Part shown: positions 34,407 to 42,086 of the stretch, one piece after another | How the letters are laid out: every line of letters starts with the position of its first letter | Position numbering within the stretch: position 1 is the first letter of the stretch | Assembly (NCBI RefSeq): GCF_016405855.1 | Contig: NZ_JAEFCA010000011.1 | Span: forward strand, 1 to 64,000 | Direction of reading: 5' to 3' | DNA: 64,000 nucleotides | Source: Flavobacterium sp. IB48 | Lineage (GTDB): Bacteria; Bacteroidota; Bacteroidia; Flavobacteriales; Flavobacteriaceae | Position numbers and translations under genes: made by a program | The notes under the pieces: generated by a model | What the model saw: only the letters and a program-made list of their open reading frames with translations | Database searches by the model: none | Told to the model about the DNA's origin: nothing

Positions 34407-35570
34407 ATGAGTAAAATACTAATTGTCGAAGACGAAGCAGCGATCAGAAGAGTTTTGGTAAAAATTTTATCAGAAGAAAATGATTCATATCAAGTTGATG
34501 AAGCTGAAGATGGAGTTGTGGGACTTGAAAAAATAAAAAACAACGACTATGATTTGGTTTTGTGTGATATCAAAATGCCAAAAATGGACGGTGTTGAGGT
34601 TTTGGAAGAAGCTAAAAAAATAAAGCCAGAAATTCCGATGGTAATGATCTCTGGTCACGGCGATATGGAAACTGCTATTCAAACGATGCGTTTGGGAGCT
34701 TTTGATTATATTTCGAAACCGCCAGATTTGAATCGTTTGTTAAATACTGTTCGTAATGCTTTAGATAAAAAACAATTAGTTGTTGAAAATAAAATTTTAA
34801 AGAAAAAAGTTAGCAAAAATTACGAAATGATTGGTGACAGCGAATCAATTAATCATATAAAAGTGATGATTGATAAAGTTGCTCCAACAGAAGCCAGAGT
34901 TTTGATTACGGGACCAAACGGAACAGGAAAAGAATTAGTAGCACATCAATTGCATGAAAAAAGCGAACGTTCTACTTTTCCTTTAATTGAAGTAAACTGT
35001 GCTGCAATTCCAAGTGAATTGATTGAAAGCGAATTGTTCGGACACGTAAAAGGTGCTTTTACATCGGCAGTGAAAGATCGTGCTGGAAAGTTTGAAGCAG
35101 CAGACAAGGGAACTATTTTCTTGGATGAAATTGGAGACATGAGCCTTTCTGCGCAAGCGAAAGTTTTACGTGCGCTTCAAGAAAATATGATTACGAGAGT
35201 TGGAGCTGATAAAGACATAAAAGTTGATGTCCGTGTTGTAGCAGCAACGAATAAAGATTTGAAAACAGAAATTGCAGAAGGCCGTTTCCGTGAAGATTTA
35301 TACCATCGTTTGGCTGTAATTTTAATTAAAGTTCCGCCATTGAATGAAAGACGCGATGATATTCCTGCTTTGATTTCGCATTTTACAGAAAAAATAGCTT
35401 CTGAACAAGGAAATGCTGTTAAGTCGTTTTCGGCGCAAGCCATTAAATTATTACAAGAATACGACTGGACAGGAAATATTCGTGAGCTTCGAAATGTAGT
35501 AGAAAGATTGATCATTTTGGGAGGAAGCGAAATCTCAGAATCAGATGTGAAAATGTTTGCAAGCAAATAG
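34407..35570 (+). CDS. NtrC-type response regulator with AAA+ domain and no DNA-binding domain
   Basis: 387-aa protein. The receiver domain (1-120) has phosphoacceptor Asp54 (LVLCDIKMP) and the lysine in ISKPP. The sigma-54-interaction AAA+ domain (about 140-373) has Walker A GPNGTGKE (169-176), Walker B GTIFLDEIGD and the arginine-finger region. The sigma-54 contact loop reads GAFTSA (216-221) instead of GAFTGA. The protein stops at 387 just after the AAA+ domain, so the Fis-type HTH of NtrC is missing. No histidine kinase is adjacent. It probably works as a signal-dependent, enhancer-independent activator or on another remodelling target; inference. Confidence 0.92.
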   Translation: MSKILIVEDEAAIRRVLVKILSEENDSYQVDEAEDGVVGLEKIKNNDYDLVLCDIKMPKMDGVEVLEEAKKIKPEIPMVMISGHGDMETAIQTMRLGAFDYISKPPDLNRLLNTVRNALDKKQLVVENKILKKKVSKNYEMIGDSESINHIKVMIDKVAPTEARVLITGPNGTGKELVAHQLHEKSERSTFPLIEVNCAAIPSELIESELFGHVKGAFTSAVKDRAGKFEAADKGTIFLDEIGDMSLSAQAKVLRALQENMITRVGADKDIKVDVRVVAATNKDLKTEIAEGRFREDLYHRLAVILIKVPPLNERRDDIPALISHFTEKIASEQGNAVKSFSAQAIKLLQEYDWTGNIRELRNVVERLIILGGSEISESDVKMFASK

Positions 35571-35579
35571 GTACTTCGC

Positions 35580-35665
35580 GAAATAAGCTATAAGCTCTAG
35601 GCTTTAAGCTAAAAAAAGACACAATAAATTTGGCCTATAGCTTATTGCCTAAAGCCTAAAGCTTA
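35580..35665 (+). repeat. Imperfect inverted repeat, AAGCTTTAGGC family
   Basis: The left arm AGCTATAAGCTCTAGGCTTTA faces TAAAGCCTAAAGCTT-like words on the right (TGGCCTATAGCTTATTGCC and AAAGCC). TAGGCTTTA and TAAAGCCTA are exact complements. Built from tandem AAGCT/TAGGC units, between two co-directional genes. Confidence 0.65.
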
Positions 35666-35671
35666 AAAAAA

Positions 35672-36331
35672 ATGAAACTAAAAAAAATAAACGAGAAATT
35701 ACAAGACGCTTTAATTGAAAATGGTCTGACAGAAGCCAACGCTTTGCAGTTGGAAACTTTTTCTACCATAAAAAGTGGCGCTGACTGTGTTATTATTTCT
35801 CCAAAGGGAAGTGGAAAAACGACTACAATTGTTTTAAATGTAATTCAGCAATTGGCTGGACAAACAGAAGAATCTCCTCGAGCTCTCATTTTTGTTGAAG
35901 ACAAAGCAAAGGTTCTGGAAATGGTTGAGCTTTTTAATAAATATGGGAAATACACCGATTTGGAAATTTATGGTGTAAATGAAAAAGGCGACATGGATTA
36001 CGATAAAAACTACGTTTCTACAGGAGTCGATGTTTTAATTGGAACACCAACTAAATTAAACGATATGTTTAGTACAGCGGGGTACAATGTAAATCGCTTA
36101 AAAATGTTTATTGTGGATGATGCAGATCCGATTTTGAAACTGCGTCACGATCCAAAAATCACACGTATTTCAAACAGTATTACTAAAGTGCAGCGAATTA
36201 TCTTTTCTGAAGCTTTGACCGAACGTATCGAAATTTTGGCAGATAAAATCATGGTAGAACCTTATTTATTTGACATGGATGAAGACGGAGAAGAACTTGA
36301 TGAAGAGGACGACGATATTGAAGAAGAGTAA
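35672..36331 (+). CDS. DEAD-box-like protein with only the first RecA domain
   Basis: 219-aa protein. It has a Q-motif-like LTEANALQLETF (19-30), Walker A SPKGSGKTT (43-51), a GTPTKLNDM segment (motif Ib) and a Walker B-like FIVDDADPILK in which DEAD has become DDAD (149-152). Motif III would be SAT but reads SEA. The protein then ends in an acidic tail (DMDEDGEELDEEDDDIEEE) with no second RecA domain, so it cannot be a conventional helicase alone. It follows the AAA+ regulator in the same direction. Its role, perhaps as an RNA-binding or regulatory ATPase, is unknown. Confidence 0.85.
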   Translation: MKLKKINEKLQDALIENGLTEANALQLETFSTIKSGADCVIISPKGSGKTTTIVLNVIQQLAGQTEESPRALIFVEDKAKVLEMVELFNKYGKYTDLEIYGVNEKGDMDYDKNYVSTGVDVLIGTPTKLNDMFSTAGYNVNRLKMFIVDDADPILKLRHDPKITRISNSITKVQRIIFSEALTERIEILADKIMVEPYLFDMDEDGEELDEEDDDIEEE

Positions 36332-36349
36332 TATATAGTGACAGTTTGC

Positions 36350-36387
36350 AGTGGCAGTTTACAGTAACAATATTGTAAACTGCCACT
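36350..36387 (+). repeat. Inverted repeat, AGTGGCAGTTTACA family
   Basis: AGTGGCAGTTTACA (36350-36363) and TGTAAACTGCCACT (36374-36387) are perfect 14-bp arms with a 10-base loop, preceded by a further degenerate unit GTGACAGTTTGC. Lies between co-directional genes. Confidence 0.8.
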
Positions 36388-36416
36388 TTTACTTAAATTT
36401 AATCAGAAATCAATCA

Positions 36417-37232
36417 ATGGAAATTTTTAAAACACTTAAATTCTTGTCAATTGTACTTTTGTGCTTTTTTCTCGTTCTTTATGTTTTAGCGATTTCTTAT
36501 GTGTATTTTAATCAGGTAGGGTTAGTTTTTCACGCTTCTCGATTGCCTAAAGATTATAAGTTTGATTATCAGCAGAAATTCGAAGAAATAAATATAAAAT
36601 CGTTTGACGGAACAATTTTGAACGGATTATTATTTAAGGCAAAACAGTCAAAAGGTCTTGTTTTTTACCTTCATGGGAATGCTGGAACACTTGAAACTTG
36701 GGGTAAAATTGCAAAAATATACACATCATTAGGTTATGATATTTTTATTTTAGATTATAGAAGTTTCGGAAAAAGTGAAGGCGAAATTGAAAATGAAGAA
36801 CAATTAACGGAAGATATATCAATTGTATATAAAAGTATTTCAAAAAGATATTCTGAAGATAAAATTATAATTACAGGCTATTCTATAGGTTCTGGTTTTG
36901 CGGCAAAATTGGCTTTAGAAAGTAAAGCAAAAGCATTGATTCTTCAGGCTCCGTATTATAACTTTTTAGAATTATCAAGCTCAAGAGTTCCTTTTTTTCC
37001 TGATTTTATGAAGAAGTTTAGTTTGGAAACTAATGAATATCTGCCACAAGTAAAAAGTCCAATTTATATTTTTCATGGAACTAGCGATCAGTTAATTCCT
37101 TTTGAAAACTCAATAAGGTTAAAAAAGCTTTTAAAATCAAATGCTTATTTTTATCCATTAAAACATCAAGAACATATAGGTGTTAACGAAAATGAAGATT
37201 TTCAAAAACAATTAAAAGTAATATTAGAATAA
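36417..37232 (+). CDS. Alpha/beta hydrolase (BEM46/ABHD13-like), membrane-anchored
   Basis: 271-aa hydrolase. I start at 36417 (MEIFKTLKFL), because the longer frame from 36351 would run through a hairpin repeat. The N-terminal hydrophobic segment (9-30) is a likely membrane anchor. The oxyanion motif FYLHGNAG (83-90), nucleophile Ser156 in GYSIGSG, the acid in HGTSDQLIP and His in HQEHIG form the triad. Substrate unknown. A DUF2007 gene follows after 13 bases. Confidence 0.88.
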   Translation: MEIFKTLKFLSIVLLCFFLVLYVLAISYVYFNQVGLVFHASRLPKDYKFDYQQKFEEINIKSFDGTILNGLLFKAKQSKGLVFYLHGNAGTLETWGKIAKIYTSLGYDIFILDYRSFGKSEGEIENEEQLTEDISIVYKSISKRYSEDKIIITGYSIGSGFAAKLALESKAKALILQAPYYNFLELSSSRVPFFPDFMKKFSLETNEYLPQVKSPIYIFHGTSDQLIPFENSIRLKKLLKSNAYFYPLKHQEHIGVNENEDFQKQLKVILE

Positions 37233-37245
37233 AATAAAGAATGCT

Positions 37246-37464
37246 ATGGGATTAATGAAAGTATTTTCGGGAAGCGAAGTATTAGCAATTGCTTTGCAAG
37301 AAAGATTAGAAGAAGCTGGAGTAGAGACAGTAAAAAAAGATAATATTCAATCGGCGCGTCTAGGAGGTTTTGGACAAACAGATTTGGCAGTTGAAGTATT
37401 TATACAAGAAACAGATTTCGCAAAAGCAAATCCAGTTATAGAAGAATTTAGAATGAGTCTTTAA
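37246..37464 (+). CDS. DUF2007 domain protein (putative signal-transducing)
   Basis: 72-aa protein matching the DUF2007 pattern: VFSGSEVLAIALQERLEEAGVE forms the first alpha-beta unit, a central LGGFGQTDLAVEV strand region follows, and a terminal helix with NPVIEEF ends it. The fold is ferredoxin-like. Family members are often PII-like or metal-related signal proteins, but no function is established. It starts 13 bases after the hydrolase gene and is likely co-transcribed with it. Confidence 0.8.
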   Translation: MGLMKVFSGSEVLAIALQERLEEAGVETVKKDNIQSARLGGFGQTDLAVEVFIQETDFAKANPVIEEFRMSL

Positions 37465-37469
37465 GAAAA

Positions 37470-37521
37470 ATTCTCCGTCTCCGTTTTCAGTCAATATTGA
37501 TTAAAAACGGAGACGGAGAAT
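37470..37521 (+). repeat. Perfect 18-bp inverted repeat, TCTCCGTCTCCG family
   Basis: ATTCTCCGTCTCCGTTTT (37470-37487) and AAAACGGAGACGGAGAAT (37504-37521) are exact complements with a 16-base loop. The right arm overlaps an in-frame ATG (37520) of the next gene. Confidence 0.9.
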
Positions 37522-37537
37522 GCAAACTATAAAAAAA

Positions 37538-38341
37538 ATGCAATACAAAATGTTAGTGCTTGACATGGATGATACCTTGTTGACAGACGATCATAGAATT
37601 TCAGATTTAAATAAAAAAGTAATTTTAGAAGCTCAGGCAAAGGGCGTTTATGTGGTTTTGGCTTCAGGAAGACCAACTACAGCAATGACCGCTTATGCAA
37701 AAGAGTTGGAATTGGATAAAAACGATTCGTATATGATTTCGTTTAACGGAGCAATAATTAGCCGTGTAAAAGATGATTTTATTTTGTTTGAGCAAAAGTT
37801 AACTGTAGAGCAAATTCATGCTTTATACGATTATAGTGTAGAAAAGAAGGCACATATCATTACTTATTTAGATGATCAAATCATTAGCGAAACAGATTCT
37901 GAATTTATTGAGGTCGAAAAAGAAATCACAGGAATGGCACATCACAAAGTTTCAAGCTTTAAAGATTATGTAGACAGACCGGCAGTTAAGTGTATTTTAT
38001 TGCAAGATCCAGCGTATTTAAAGACGTTAGAAAAAGATTTGATGGAGGCCATGCCACATTTAAGCGTTTCAATGTCTAAACCATTTTTTCTAGAAGCAGC
38101 GCAACAAGGAATTGATAAAGCCGCGAGCTTGAAACTTTTGGCTGAACAGCTCGGAATTCATCAAAGCGAAATTATAGCTGTAGGAAACGCAGGAAATGAC
38201 TTGACAATGATAGAATATGCTGGTTTAGGTGTTTGGGTTGATAACGTTAATCCTGAGTTACGAGATAAAGCCGATGTAATTGTAGCTTCAAATAATGATG
38301 ATGGTGTTGCTGAAGTAGTAACACGTTATATTTTAAACTAA
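37538..38341 (+). CDS. Cof-type HAD-IIB hydrolase
   Basis: 267-aa sugar-phosphate phosphatase of the YidA/Cof type. Motif I is LDMDDTLLT with Asp9 and Asp11, motif II is ASGRPTTAM, the cap domain is IIB type, and the C-terminal motif IV is VGNAGNDLTMIEYAGLG. I choose the ATG at 37538 (MQYKML) over 37520, which lies in the arm of a hairpin repeat. Substrate unknown. A GNAT gene follows after 6 bases. Confidence 0.9.
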   Translation: MQYKMLVLDMDDTLLTDDHRISDLNKKVILEAQAKGVYVVLASGRPTTAMTAYAKELELDKNDSYMISFNGAIISRVKDDFILFEQKLTVEQIHALYDYSVEKKAHIITYLDDQIISETDSEFIEVEKEITGMAHHKVSSFKDYVDRPAVKCILLQDPAYLKTLEKDLMEAMPHLSVSMSKPFFLEAAQQGIDKAASLKLLAEQLGIHQSEIIAVGNAGNDLTMIEYAGLGVWVDNVNPELRDKADVIVASNNDDGVAEVVTRYILN

Positions 38342-38347
38342 ACTAAA

Positions 38348-38878
38348 ATGAAAAATCCAATTAAAACGGAACGTCTAATTTTACGGGAACTTGAACTTTC
38401 TGATGCTGAAGGAATGTTCGAATTGGATTCTAATCCGAATGTGCATTTATTTGTTGGAAATAGACCTGTAAAACATATTGATGAAAGTATTGAATATATC
38501 AAATTTGTTCAGAAACAATACAAAGATCTAGGAACAGGACGTTGGGCTGTTGTTTTAAAAGAAACAAATGAATTTATTGGCTGGTCTGGAATAAAGTTTA
38601 TTACAGACGAGATAAATAATCATAAAAACTTTTATGAGTTAGGATATCGTTTTATCGAAAAACATTGGGGTAAAGGTTACGCAACTGAAGCTGGAAGAGC
38701 TTTTATTGATCATGCTTTTAATGAAATGAAAGTAGAAGTGCTTTATGCTTACGCAGATGCAGGAAACGAAAACTCAAGAAAAATTCTAGAGAAATTGGGC
38801 TTTCATTTTGTAAATTCTTTCGATTACGAAGAAGAACTAGAAGTTTGGTACGAACTTAAAAATCCGAACTTACTATAA
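38348..38878 (+). CDS. GNAT acetyltransferase, RimJ/RimL type
   Basis: 176-aa acetyltransferase. It opens with the RimL-like IKTERLILRELELSDAEGMF and has the acetyl-CoA motif EKHWGKGYATEAGRAF (about 107-122) and NENSRKILEKLGF. Such enzymes acetylate N-termini or small amines. Six bases after the Cof-type gene, so co-transcribed. Confidence 0.9.
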   Translation: MKNPIKTERLILRELELSDAEGMFELDSNPNVHLFVGNRPVKHIDESIEYIKFVQKQYKDLGTGRWAVVLKETNEFIGWSGIKFITDEINNHKNFYELGYRFIEKHWGKGYATEAGRAFIDHAFNEMKVEVLYAYADAGNENSRKILEKLGFHFVNSFDYEEELEVWYELKNPNLL

Positions 38879-38883
38879 AAAAC

Positions 38884-38931
38884 GAATTCCAAATCTTTAC
38901 ATACTTAAAAGTCAATAAAGATTTGGAATTA
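38884..38931. terminator. Hairpin between convergent genes
   Basis: AATTCCAAATCTTTA (38885-38899) pairs with TAAAGATTTGGAATT (38916-38930), perfect 15-bp arms between convergent gene ends. There is no strong T-tract, so its terminator role is likely but not proven. The arm shares the AATTCCAAAT wording of other repeats here. Confidence 0.55.
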
Positions 38932-38956
38932 ATTAAAGAAGTAATATTTAAAAATA

Positions 38957-39481
38957 TTATTTTTTAGCTACAGAAACAAAGTATTTATTTCCGTCACCCA
39001 TAGTTAATTTTACACGCTCGTCGCAAAGATCAATTGCAAAATTTGCACTTTCGTAACAGCTGCAAGTTGTGTTTTTGTCTTTAGACATTTCTGTTTTACA
39101 GTTGTTGTTTTTAAAGCTTGCTAATTGTGGTGTGTATAAACTAACTAAATCAGTAGAAGCGGTTACTAAAGAAATGATACTTGCAGAATTATTGTTTGTA
39201 ATTCTATATACAATTCTATCTGTATAGTTTACTTCGTTAACAGTTACTTTACGAATGTAGGTATAAGCTGTAGATCCTTCACCTGGTTCTTTAACTTCAA
39301 ACTTAAACCCAACTGCACGAATAGCAACATCAAATTGCTGTTGTGAGTTTAAGCTTGCCCAAGTCGTCAATGTACTAATAGTAGGAAATGGATTTGCATT
39401 TGCGGCTGGAGCATTAGTTTGCGCTTGCGAACTAAATAAGGTTAAGAACATCAAGCAGATCGTGGGTAAAAATGCTTTCAT
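38957..39481 (-). CDS. Secreted protein of unknown function
   Basis: 174-aa exported protein. I start at 39481 (MKAFLPTICLMFLTLFSSQAQ), which gives a proper signal peptide; the open frame extends upstream to 39583 but that part is basic and not export-like. The mature region has a pair of cysteines flanking a short loop (NNCKTEMSKDKNTTCSCYESANFAIDLC in part; cysteines near residues 130-152) that could form disulfides. No recognised domain. Monocistronic. Confidence 0.7.
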   Translation of the reverse strand: MKAFLPTICLMFLTLFSSQAQTNAPAANANPFPTISTLTTWASLNSQQQFDVAIRAVGFKFEVKEPGEGSTAYTYIRKVTVNEVNYTDRIVYRITNNNSASIISLVTASTDLVSLYTPQLASFKNNNCKTEMSKDKNTTCSCYESANFAIDLCDERVKLTMGDGNKYFVSVAKK

Positions 39482-39967
39482 AAAGCGTGGTATTTGTATT
39501 TTAATTTTGCCTACTCTCTTTGGTTTTCGGCTTTCCCATTTCATTTTGTAACACAAAACAACAACATAACGAGTAAAATTCAAAATTGTTATGCCTGAAT
39601 TATTATTAAATTAATTAAAGCACCGTAAAATTCTTTACTATGAATTTATTGCCAACTGTATTCATAACAATGTAAATGTAAGAAATTTTGAATTTAAAAA
39701 ATAAAAAAATGTATTTAATCGATAAAATTTGCTTTTAATCGATTGTTTTGTCGTTTTATTCTTATTGTAATGTTAAAATTTGAAAAATGATAGTTTCGTA
39801 TTTTTTTTAAATAAAAATAAAAAAGTTTAACTTTTGAATGTCTCTAAATTAACATTAGCGCCAAAATATTGATTCGAAGTGAATTAATCGCTTTCTTTTG
39901 ATGAATATTGTTTGTAAATTTGCAGCCTTAAATTTTTTGACAACGATTTCATTAATTTAAGCAGATT
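39482..39967. other. Divergent intergenic region before mtaB
   Basis: About 480 AT-rich bases with no supported gene. TTTAATCGAT occurs twice (about 39715-39740). A -7 element TAAATTTG lies at 39915-39922, close to mtaB; the nearest TTG (39898-39900) is only 14 bases upstream. Nothing else recognised. Confidence 0.5.
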
Positions 39968-41302
39968 ATGGAAAATAGAAAAAAAGTTGCCTTTTATACG
40001 CTGGGTTGTAAACTGAATTTTTCAGAGACTTCTACAATTGCCAGAAATTTTAATGACGAAGGTTTTGACCGCGTCGATTTTGAAGAAATAGCAGATATTT
40101 ATGTCATTAATACTTGCTCTGTAACAGAAAATGCAGATAAGCAGTTTAAGCAAGTAGTGAAGAAGGCAATGAAACTTAACGAAAAAGCTTTTGTTGCAGC
40201 TGTTGGCTGTTATGCACAATTAAAACCAGAAGAATTAGCAGCAGTTGATGGTGTTGATTTGGTTTTAGGAGCAACAGAGAAATTCAAAATCACAGACTAT
40301 ATTCATGATTTGAGCAAAAATGATATGGGTGAAGTTCACTCATGTGAAATTGCTGAAGCCGATTTTTATGTAGGAAGTTATTCTATTGGAGATCGAACAA
40401 GAGCATTTTTAAAAGTTCAAGACGGCTGCGATTATAAATGTACCTATTGCACAATTCCGTTGGCAAGAGGAATTTCTAGAAGTGATGCTTTAGAAAATGT
40501 TCTAAAAAATGCCAAAGAAATTTCGGCACAAAATATTCGTGAAATTGTTTTAACGGGTGTAAATATTGGTGATTACGGAAAAGGGGAGTTTGGAAACAAG
40601 AAACACGAACATACTTTTCTAGATTTAGTTCAAGCTTTAGACAAAGTAGAAGGGATTGAGCGTTTGAGAATTTCGTCAATTGAACCAAATTTGTTGAAAA
40701 ATGAAACAATCGAATTTGTTTCTAAAAGTCGAACTTTTGTACCGCATTTCCATATCCCATTACAATCTGGAAGCAATGATATTTTAAAGTTAATGAAGCG
40801 TCGCTATTTGCGCGAAGTTTATATTGATCGTGTAAACAAAATTCGCGAAGTAATGCCTCACGCTTGTATTGGTGTCGACGTAATTGTTGGTTTTCCTGGA
40901 GAAACAGATGAGCATTTCTTAGAAACCTATCATTTCTTAAATGACTTAGATATTTCGTATTTACACGTATTTACGTATTCAGAAAGAGATAATACAGAAG
41001 CGGTAGATATGCAAGGAGTTGTTCCTTCAAATGTTAGAGCAAAACGCAGTAAAATGCTTCGTGGCTTATCGGTTAAAAAACGCCGTGCATTCTACGAAAG
41101 CCAGTTGGGAACAAATAGAACGGTTCTTTTTGAAAGTGAGAATAAAGAAGGATACATTCACGGATTTACAGAAAACTACGTGAAAGTAAAAACACCTTGG
41201 AATCCAGAATTGGTAAATACTCTGCAAGAAATCAATTTAACTAAAATAGACGAAGACGGAAGTGTACGTTTGGAGTTTTTGAATAAATTGGCGGAAGCTT
41301 AA
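39968..41302 (+). CDS. mtaB: tRNA t6A37 methylthiotransferase MtaB
   Basis: 444-aa radical SAM enzyme that converts t6A to ms2t6A at position 37 of tRNAs reading ANN codons. The N-terminal cluster domain has LGCKLNFSE, INTCSVT and AVGCYAQ cysteines, the radical SAM cluster motif is DGCDYKCTYCTIP, and a TRAM-like domain occupies the last 60 residues. VTENADKQ and GVNIGDYG distinguish the MtaB branch. Full length. Monocistronic. Confidence 0.95.
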   Translation: MENRKKVAFYTLGCKLNFSETSTIARNFNDEGFDRVDFEEIADIYVINTCSVTENADKQFKQVVKKAMKLNEKAFVAAVGCYAQLKPEELAAVDGVDLVLGATEKFKITDYIHDLSKNDMGEVHSCEIAEADFYVGSYSIGDRTRAFLKVQDGCDYKCTYCTIPLARGISRSDALENVLKNAKEISAQNIREIVLTGVNIGDYGKGEFGNKKHEHTFLDLVQALDKVEGIERLRISSIEPNLLKNETIEFVSKSRTFVPHFHIPLQSGSNDILKLMKRRYLREVYIDRVNKIREVMPHACIGVDVIVGFPGETDEHFLETYHFLNDLDISYLHVFTYSERDNTEAVDMQGVVPSNVRAKRSKMLRGLSVKKRRAFYESQLGTNRTVLFESENKEGYIHGFTENYVKVKTPWNPELVNTLQEINLTKIDEDGSVRLEFLNKLAEA

Positions 41303-41336
41303 TTTTTTTAAGATAATCCCAAAAGTTATCATATAG

Positions 41337-41441
41337 TTTGTCATTTCGACGAAGGATAAATCCCCACAAGTAACTCCGCAACGAAAATCCAATTTTTTGT
41401 CGAGCTTCTAGTGAAGATTTCTCCTTCGTCGAAATGACAAA
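41337..41441. repeat. Inverted repeat, TTTGTCATTTCGACGAAGGA family
   Basis: TTTGTCATTTCGACGAAGGA (41337-41356) has an exact 20-base complement at 41422-41441. The middle contains AACTCCGCAACG. A diverged piece of the same type (GTCACATTGAGCGAAGTCGAAATG) sits inside another hairpin at 58345-58368. Confidence 0.85.
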
Positions 41442-41447
41442 AAACAG

Positions 41448-41477
41448 AAAAGCCCTTTATTAAAAAGGGCTTTTTTT
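41448..41477. terminator. Bidirectional terminator between mtaB and the 170-aa protein gene
   Basis: AAAAGCCCTTT and AAAGGGCTTTT form an 11-bp stem with a T-run on the plus strand and an A-run on the other side. Confidence 0.85.
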
Positions 41478-41481
41478 ATAA

Positions 41482-41994
41482 CTATTTCTTCTGATCTTCA
41501 GGGATTAACAATTTCAAAGAATTAATATAATCGGTATCAAATTCGATCACTCGAATTTTTTCGGGATTAAAACCTAATTCTCCACCAAATTGACCTCGTG
41601 TATCTAAAAAATCTATTGTCAATTCTTCGTCGTTTAAACCAATTAATTTTCCTAAATAAGCAGATTTAGATGATTTTTTTGCGATTTGAAAAATGCTGTA
41701 TTTCTCAGAAATATATTTGATAATAGAAGCTAAATCCCTGATCGGAATAATATCATCGGAATTTATTTTTAAACCTTTTAAACGAATTATTTTCTCAGTA
41801 AAAGCCAAATCGTGATCTCGGTTTACAGCTTCAATGTTTTTATTTCTAAGAATAACAAATCCATCCAAAACAAAATCTACAGGATTATTTCTGAGTAAAA
41901 TCCAGTCGTCAGAATAATCGATTAGAAAACCAGAGAAAACTTGTTTTTTATCTTGAAATTCTATTTCGACCAATTGTCTTAAATATTGTTCCAT
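41482..41994 (-). CDS. Conserved-looking beta-rich protein of unknown function
   Basis: 170-aa cytoplasmic protein with no signal or membrane helix. Two repeats of a small beta-barrel-like pattern are visible: FSGFLIDYSDDWILLRNNP and YLGKLIGLNDEELTIDFLD, each resembling an SH3/LSm-like strand-turn-strand that binds RNA or peptide. No catalytic motif. A helical linker of about 40 residues separates them. Monocistronic. The domain resemblance is by eye only. Confidence 0.7.
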   Translation of the reverse strand: MEQYLRQLVEIEFQDKKQVFSGFLIDYSDDWILLRNNPVDFVLDGFVILRNKNIEAVNRDHDLAFTEKIIRLKGLKINSDDIIPIRDLASIIKYISEKYSIFQIAKKSSKSAYLGKLIGLNDEELTIDFLDTRGQFGGELGFNPEKIRVIEFDTDYINSLKLLIPEDQKK

Positions 41995-42021
41995 ATTTTT
42001 AGTTTTTGAAATTCCAATAAT

Positions 42022-42066
42022 GAAATTCCAAATTCCAATTGCTTTGAGATTGGAATTTGGAATTTC
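42022..42066. repeat. Perfect inverted repeat, GAAATTCCAAATTCCAAT family
   Basis: GAAATTCCAAATTCCAAT (42022-42039) is complementary to ATTGGAATTTGGAATTTC (42049-42066), 18-bp arms with a 9-base loop. Each arm is two tandem AAATTCCA units. Extra half copies flank it. It lies between two minus-strand genes. Confidence 0.85.
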
Positions 42067-42086
42067 AAAAAATTGGAATTTAATTT

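Noticed and set aside
36351..36416. An upstream in-frame ATG for the alpha/beta hydrolase
   Set aside because: The codons run through a 14-bp perfect inverted repeat and lead to an unnatural N-terminus before the membrane anchor.
39482..39583. An N-terminal extension of the secreted protein at 38957-39481
   Set aside because: The additional 34 residues are basic and precede a good signal peptide, which needs to be at the start.
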